Of a stretch of DNA of 9,693 bases, positions 6,328 to 9,693 are shown in pieces. Position 1 is the stretch's first letter, and every line of letters starts with the position of its first letter. The DNA is from CAZKMM01 sp964553915 (GTDB taxonomy: Bacteria; RBG-13-61-14; DRUE01): positions 1-9,693 of the forward strand of contig CAZKMM010000103.1 in the NCBI GenBank assembly GCA_964553915.1, written 5' to 3'. Both the position numbers and the translations under genes were made by a program. Under the pieces are notes generated by a model that was given only the letters and a program-made list of their open reading frames with translations, had not been told where the DNA came from and ran no database searches.

Positions 6328-7704
6328 ATAAAAGATAAAATTAAGCGGGGGTTTAAACTTCTTTTCGGTATTTTTTATCGGGCGATTCTGGATTTTAGAG
6401 AAGAGAAAATTTATTTTCAGGCTAATGCCCTTGCCTATCGTTCCCTGCTCAGTCTGGTGCCTTTTTTAGCTTTTCTTTTCAGCTTTATTGCTCTGTTTAA
6501 AAAAATGGTGGATGTGGATTTGGAAAGCAAGTTAGAACAGCTACTTTCGCAATATCTCCTTCCCAATTCTGCGGTGGGAAAAATGGTTTTAGACCAGGTG
6601 CTGGCTTTTGTCCAGAACGCCAAGGCTGGCTCATACCTGGGATTTATCCTGCTTTTGGGCACAAGCATTTTTCTTTTCAATGCCATAGACCGCTCCATCA
6701 ATCTCGCTTTCAAACAGGAAAGGCAAAGAAACTTTTTCCAGAGAGCGGTTTTATTTACCGCGATTCTGGTCTGGGGAACCCTGCTGGTAGGATTGAGCCT
6801 TTATTTTACCGCCAAGGTTCAATTTTCTATGCTCCTGGAAAAATTAAATCAAAGCGGACTTGCCCAGGAAACCCGGATAGAAAACTTCTTTCAGTCCCTG
6901 GTAGGGCTGGGAGAAAAATGGGGAAGTTATTTTTTGAGCTTCCTGATGATTCTCCTGGCTTTATTCCTGCTTTATAAAATTTTTCCTAAAATTTATGTGG
7001 AATCCCGTGCTAGCTGGTTCGGGGCTTTCTGGGGCGCGCTCTTCTGGGAGCTTTCCAAATGGGGATTCAGCTTCTCCGCTACCTGGATGCTGAAAAGCCG
7101 GGAAAAAATTTATGCCTCTTTAGCGGTGTTTCTGGTCTTTCTGGTCTGGATGTATCTCACCTGGGTGATTGTTTTGTTCGGAGCTGAGCTCACTTATATC
7201 TTCCAGCATTATCGTTATGAAGCCCAAGCTTTTCCCTTAAAAAAGACCAGAGCCAATCGGCTCTGGCTTGGTTTTTTAATTATGTTAGAGGTGGGCTTGA
7301 GATTTCTTCGGGGAGAAGAGCCTCCGAGCATAAAAGAATTTGCCCAAAGGTTTGGAGTGGGAATCCCAGAATTGAAAGAAATCACTGACTCTCTGGAAAA
7401 AGCACATCTTTTAAACCGAATTGCCAGCTCTACGGCTGATTCTCTTCAAGACCAATTCCAGCCTGGTAAGGAACTGGATAATATTTATCTGAGCCATCTG
7501 GTCAGTGCTCTGGACCCGAACTGGAACCTGGAAGAAATCCATCCTGCCCCCAGCTCAGACCCGAAGCTGACCGCAGAAAATAAATTCCTTTTAGAGCTCT
7601 TTCAAAAACTCAAGGCGGAGTTTGACGAATACCTGGCAAGGAAAAATTTAAAGCAAATTCTGGTAGAGGAAATCTTATCTGCAGAATCTAAAGAAAATCC
7701 TTAA
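6310..7704 (+). CDS. YihY/virulence factor BrkB family membrane protein with C-terminal soluble extension
   Basis: This 464-residue inner-membrane protein belongs to the YihY/BrkB family, long misannotated as ribonuclease BN; its biochemical role is not established. The signature ANALAYRSLLSLVPFLAFLF (38-57) is clear. Six hydrophobic segments are visible at about 45-63, 107-127, 146-168, 207-224, 236-258 and 270-297, and the typical WVIVLFGAELTY closes the last (285-296). Beyond residue 310 there is a soluble tail of about 150 residues. It contains IKEFAQRFGVGIPELKEITD (341-360) followed by a second helix LEKAHLLNRI, which resembles a winged-helix DNA-binding fold. Proteins of this family often carry such a tail, but its role is unknown. 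The ATG has no Shine-Dalgarno site and sits just after a -10-like box. The gene is divergent from the glycan operon and 42 bases upstream of the TonB-like gene. Confidence 0.9.
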   Translation: MKKKLQIKDKIKRGFKLLFGIFYRAILDFREEKIYFQANALAYRSLLSLVPFLAFLFSFIALFKKMVDVDLESKLEQLLSQYLLPNSAVGKMVLDQVLAFVQNAKAGSYLGFILLLGTSIFLFNAIDRSINLAFKQERQRNFFQRAVLFTAILVWGTLLVGLSLYFTAKVQFSMLLEKLNQSGLAQETRIENFFQSLVGLGEKWGSYFLSFLMILLALFLLYKIFPKIYVESRASWFGAFWGALFWELSKWGFSFSATWMLKSREKIYASLAVFLVFLVWMYLTWVIVLFGAELTYIFQHYRYEAQAFPLKKTRANRLWLGFLIMLEVGLRFLRGEEPPSIKEFAQRFGVGIPELKEITDSLEKAHLLNRIASSTADSLQDQFQPGKELDNIYLSHLVSALDPNWNLEEIHPAPSSDPKLTAENKFLLELFQKLKAEFDEYLARKNLKQILVEEILSAESKENP

Positions 7705-7710
7705 ACCAAT

Positions 7711-7739
7711 CTGGCAAAATAAGAAGTCCGCGATATAAT
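7711..7739 (+). promoter_or_regulatory. Putative promoter of the TonB-like gene (leaderless arrangement)
   Basis: CTGGCA (7711-7716, four of six -35 bases) is followed after exactly 17 bases by a perfect -10 TATAAT (7734-7739). The ATG begins seven further bases downstream, which is where transcription would be expected to start. No Shine-Dalgarno site precedes the ATG. Confidence 0.55.
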
Positions 7740-7746
7740 AATACTG

Positions 7747-8529
7747 ATGAAAAAAAACCTGTTTTATCTATTCCTTATTTCTCTTGCCGGGCATCTGGCG
7801 GTTTTGGGAAGTTATAATCCAATAGAAAATAACCGGTCAAGCCCGGAGCCCGAATATCTTGAGGTGCTTCCTTTAGAGCCAGAGGATTTAGAAAAAATCT
7901 CTGCCCGGCAAATTATAGAACTGCCTCCGGGACCAGACCAGGAACCAGAGCAGGCTAAATATCTCTCGGAGCGAGCGGTTCGGGCAGAAAAAGAACAGAT
8001 GCAGGAACCGGGCTCGCCTCAGGCAGAGAAACTCTCTCCACCTATCTCCCCCAGAAGCCTTTTTGAAACCAAACCCACTGAAAAGAAAACCGAGCTTATT
8101 AAAGAGCTAAAACCGGACCTGGCAGAGGTGGTGAAATTTATTCCGAAAAAACCGGGCTGTGTTGATTTTCTGGATGGCGCAGTGCTGGGAGAAATTACCT
8201 TTGCCAGCGCCTATAAATTTAAATACGCCCAGTTCTTCAATCAACTGAAGCGCTCCATTGCCTTTTACTGGAATCCAATCCCGGCTCTTTACATCATCCC
8301 ACCCACCAGCGGAGACCTGCTCACCAGAATCAGATTTGTCCTAAATGAAAAAGGCTTTTTGGTTGACCAGGAGGTAATTCGTTCCTCTGGATTCAAGGCA
8401 ATAGACCGGGCAGGACTTGAAGCAATCAAAAACGCCACCCCGATTTTCGGTCTGCCAGAAGAACTATTAGACCAAAACCGTCAGCTGGTTTTAGTCTGCG
8501 AATTCCGGATTTTGCTCCGCGGTCATTGA
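7747..8529 (+). CDS. TonB/TolA-type energy transducer protein
   Basis: This 260-residue protein has the three-part layout of TonB and TolA proteins, which link inner-membrane proton-driven motors to outer-membrane partners. The first part is one N-terminal transmembrane anchor, NLFYLFLISLAGHLAVLG (4-21), with the characteristic internal histidine. The second is a Pro/Glu-rich periplasmic linker (about 30-135). The third is a C-terminal domain with KYAQFFNQLKRSIAFYWNP (159-177), a RIRFVLNEKGFLVDQEVI strand-turn-strand (194-211), RSSGFKAIDRAGLEAI (212-227) and ATPIFGLPEELL (230-241). The FKYAQFFNQLKR-x4-YW form resembles the TonB-family proteins of myxobacteria rather than E. coli TonB. No ExbB/ExbD or receptor gene is adjacent, so the partner is unknown. 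Cys138 and Cys251 are the only cysteines and could pair in the periplasm. Confidence 0.82.
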   Translation: MKKNLFYLFLISLAGHLAVLGSYNPIENNRSSPEPEYLEVLPLEPEDLEKISARQIIELPPGPDQEPEQAKYLSERAVRAEKEQMQEPGSPQAEKLSPPISPRSLFETKPTEKKTELIKELKPDLAEVVKFIPKKPGCVDFLDGAVLGEITFASAYKFKYAQFFNQLKRSIAFYWNPIPALYIIPPTSGDLLTRIRFVLNEKGFLVDQEVIRSSGFKAIDRAGLEAIKNATPIFGLPEELLDQNRQLVLVCEFRILLRGH

Positions 8530-8614
8530 GCCCCACGCTTCCTTTGCTCTGGTTTTGGAGCTGATGGGAAAATATAATATTCTGAATTTTTAATATAAAG
8601 ATAATATAATAAGC

Positions 8615-8643
8615 TTGACATTCTTTCCCTTTTGTGATTAAAT
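8615..8643 (+). promoter_or_regulatory. Sigma70-type promoter with extended -10, hydrogenase operon
   Basis: A perfect -35 TTGACA (8615-8620) is followed after 17 bases by TTAAAT (8638-8643, four of six -10 bases). A TG dinucleotide at 8635-8636 precedes it with the correct single-base spacing for an extended -10. Transcription would begin near 8650, leaving a leader of about 94 bases before the hydrogenase start codon. Confidence 0.7.
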
Positions 8644-8729
8644 TTAAAAAACTCCAAAAGTGGTTCATCTGCTTCCTGCGGTTAAAAGAGGTAAAAAATT
8701 TGCCAGGAGAATTTAAAGCAAAATTTAAC

Positions 8730-8737
8730 AAGGAGGT
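8730..8737 (+). promoter_or_regulatory. Ribosome binding site of the hydrogenase small subunit
   Basis: AAGGAGGT is a full eight-base match to the 16S anti-Shine-Dalgarno sequence. It ends six bases before GTG at 8744 and fixes that non-ATG start. In-frame TAA stops at 8714 and 8726 rule out any longer N-terminus. Confidence 0.88.
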
Positions 8738-8743
8738 ATAAGG

Positions 8744-9631
8744 GTGTCAGATAAGGTGGTAGAAATTTCCGCGGTCTGGCTGGCAGGTGCCGGCTGTTCT
8801 GGGTGCTCGGTTTCACTTCTTAACAGCGTGGCTCCAGATATCCGCAATCTTCTGGTGGAGCCAGTGCTTCCGGGAAAGCATTTAAATCTCCGCTTTCACG
8901 CCACGATTATGGCAGGTCAGGGCGAGCCGGTGATGGAGGTGCTTCAGGATACCCAGGAGAAGAAAAAGGGAGAATATCTGCTTCTTCTGGAAGGAGCGGT
9001 AGTAACTGCGGATGATGGTCTTTACTGCACCATCGGCGAGTCGCAGGGAAAACATATCACTCTCAAAGATAAATTTTTAGAAATGGCGCAGGATGCTTTG
9101 GCAGTAGTTGCCATTGGTAGTTGTGCCAGTTTTGGTGGTATCCCATCAGGAGCACCTAATCCAAGTGGATGCAAAGGCGCTAAAGAGGTTTTAGACGAAG
9201 CCGGGATTGATAAGCCGGTGATAAATGTTCCTGGCTGTCCGCCTCATCCGGACTGGATGGTGGGAACCGTGGCAATGGTAATGCTTAAAGGTTTACCCGG
9301 ACCTGATGAGCTTGACTATGCTCTCAGACCCAAAGCATTTTACGGCAAGCTCATCCATGATAATTGTCCGAGAAGAGCATTTTTTGATACCGGGCAGTTT
9401 GCCAAACATCCAGGAGAGCCGGGCTGTTTGTATGAAATTGGATGTAAAGGTCCGATGACTTACGCGGACTGCCCGCTTCGGATGTGGAACAATGGCGTCA
9501 ATTGGTGCGTGGGAGCTGGTGCTCCCTGCATTGGCTGTGTGGAGCCTACTTTCCCAGATGATACCCAGCCGATGTTTGAAAAACTCACTGAGGAAAGGCT
9601 GGAGCGATTCAAGATTAAAACCCGGGGATAA
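8744..9631 (+). CDS. [NiFe] hydrogenase small subunit, uptake type without Tat signal
   Basis: This subunit carries the iron-sulfur chain that moves electrons between the NiFe site in the large subunit and an external partner. All three cluster sites can be placed in its 295 residues. The proximal [4Fe-4S] has Cys18 and Cys21 in GCSGC, Cys127 in GSCASFGG and Cys165 in PGCPPHP. The distal cluster has His205 and Cys208 in IHDNCPRR, with Cys228 and Cys234 in GCLYEIGC. The medial cluster has Cys243, Cys255, Cys262 and Cys265. Cys255 stands where many group 1 enzymes have proline, so the medial site may hold [4Fe-4S] rather than [3Fe-4S]. The extra proximal cysteines of oxygen-tolerant enzymes are absent (Gly132 in place of the downstream one), which suggests oxygen sensitivity. 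There is no twin-arginine signal and no C-terminal membrane helix, so the enzyme is probably cytosolic. The subgroup cannot be settled by eye. The large subunit follows after 18 bases. Confidence 0.95.
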   Translation: MSDKVVEISAVWLAGAGCSGCSVSLLNSVAPDIRNLLVEPVLPGKHLNLRFHATIMAGQGEPVMEVLQDTQEKKKGEYLLLLEGAVVTADDGLYCTIGESQGKHITLKDKFLEMAQDALAVVAIGSCASFGGIPSGAPNPSGCKGAKEVLDEAGIDKPVINVPGCPPHPDWMVGTVAMVMLKGLPGPDELDYALRPKAFYGKLIHDNCPRRAFFDTGQFAKHPGEPGCLYEIGCKGPMTYADCPLRMWNNGVNWCVGAGAPCIGCVEPTFPDDTQPMFEKLTEERLERFKIKTRG

Positions 9632-9634
9632 AAA

Positions 9635-9642
9635 GGGAGGAG
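9635..9642 (+). promoter_or_regulatory. Ribosome binding site of the hydrogenase large subunit
   Basis: GGGAGGAG ends seven bases before ATG at 9650 and lies directly after the small-subunit stop. It confirms the start of the truncated gene at the window edge. Confidence 0.8.
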
Positions 9643-9649
9643 TAAAAAG

Positions 9650-9693
9650 ATGGCGGAAAAAATTGTCATTGACCCCATTACCAGAATTGAAGG
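9650..9693 (+). CDS. [NiFe] hydrogenase large subunit, first codons only (cut by window edge)
   Basis: The visible codons read MAEKIVIDPITRIEG. The I-D-P-x-T-R-I-E-G segment is the conserved N-terminal signature of [NiFe] hydrogenase large subunits, which bind the NiFe(CN)2CO active site through two CxxC pairs further on, outside the window. It starts 18 bases after the small-subunit stop with its own ribosome site. This is the canonical small-then-large order, so the two are co-transcribed. Subgroup, C-terminal processing peptide and the selenocysteine question cannot be assessed here. Confidence 0.92.
   Translation, partial: MAEKIVIDPITRIE

Larger units (their letters stand above)
8530..8743 (+). 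promoter_or_regulatory. Regulatory region upstream of the hydrogenase operon
   Basis: These 214 bases between the TonB-like gene and the hydrogenase are strongly AT-rich from 8571 on. They hold three AATATAA words at 8571, 8592 and 8603, the promoter at 8615-8643, a leader of about 94 bases and the AAGGAGGT ribosome site. A short GCTC/GAGC stem at 8546-8561 has no T-run after it and is not a convincing terminator. Confidence 0.6.

Noticed and set aside
6310..7704. Annotation of this gene as ribonuclease BN.
   Set aside because: The sequence is a YihY/BrkB membrane protein. True RNase BN/Z is a metallo-beta-lactamase-fold enzyme with an HxHxDH motif, which is absent here.
8546..8561. A GCTC/GAGC hairpin after the TonB-like gene, considered as an intrinsic terminator.
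   Set aside because: The stem is only four to five pairs and no T-run follows on either strand.
8631..8650. A TGTGA half-site overlapping the hydrogenase -10, considered as a CRP/FNR-type operator.
   Set aside because: The second half (TCACA or ATCAA type) is absent at the right spacing. The TG is better explained as part of the extended -10.
8690..8704. A short inverted repeat, GGTAAA and TTTGCC around three A residues, in the hydrogenase leader.
   Set aside because: The stem is six base pairs with one wobble, A/T-rich and with a minimal loop. It is too weak for a riboswitch or attenuator claim.
8660..8716. An 18-codon GTG-started reading frame in the hydrogenase leader (basic, rich in Lys and Arg).
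   Set aside because: It has no Shine-Dalgarno site, begins about ten bases after the predicted transcript start, and shows no attenuator hairpin. It is probably chance.

Overview
The window is a stretch of bacterial chromosome with two divergent blocks. The minus-strand block runs from 6246 down to the left edge. The plus-strand block runs from 6310 to the right edge. No rRNA, tRNA, CRISPR array, transposase or phage gene is visible. The TonB/TolA-type protein (a periplasm-spanning protein), the YihY/BrkB membrane protein and the H2-uptake-type [NiFe] hydrogenase together suggest an anaerobic, Gram-negative-type (diderm) bacterium. Several proteins are only moderate matches to textbook families, so an uncultured or deep-branching lineage is plausible, but I cannot name a phylum.

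Minus strand, in order of transcription: a GT4 glycosyltransferase (6246-4984); a GH130-family mannoside phosphorylase/glycosidase (4981-4010); a GT4 glycosyltransferase fused to a mannose-6-phosphate-isomerase-type cupin (3998-2589); a class II aldolase resembling FbaA (2531-1455); the 16S rRNA methyltransferase RsmD (1451-873); phosphopantetheine adenylyltransferase CoaD, which overlaps rsmD by 8 bases (880-389); and a class I aminotransferase cut by the window edge (368-1). Gaps are 2, 11, 57, 3, -8 and 20 bases, so this looks like one operon or two abutting ones. The first three genes form a mannoside/glycan module. The cupin (Fru6P/Man6P chemistry) and the aldolase (Fru-1,6-P2/triose-P chemistry) give it a possible link to central carbon metabolism. 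The last three genes are housekeeping.

Plus strand: a six-helix YihY/BrkB membrane protein with a soluble C-terminal winged-helix-like tail (6310-7704); a TonB/TolA-like protein (7747-8529); a 214-base AT-rich regulatory region with a good sigma70-type promoter; a [NiFe] hydrogenase small subunit (8744-9631); and the first codons of the large subunit (9650 onward).

The most interesting points are: (1) the GT4-cupin fusion beside GH130 and a second GT4; (2) a four-cysteine medial FeS site in a hydrogenase small subunit that has no Tat signal; (3) two plus-strand genes that lack Shine-Dalgarno sites and have -10-like boxes 7-8 bases before their ATG, suggesting leaderless mRNAs; and (4) an altered substrate loop in the aldolase. 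I did not find an obviously new defence or mobile system.
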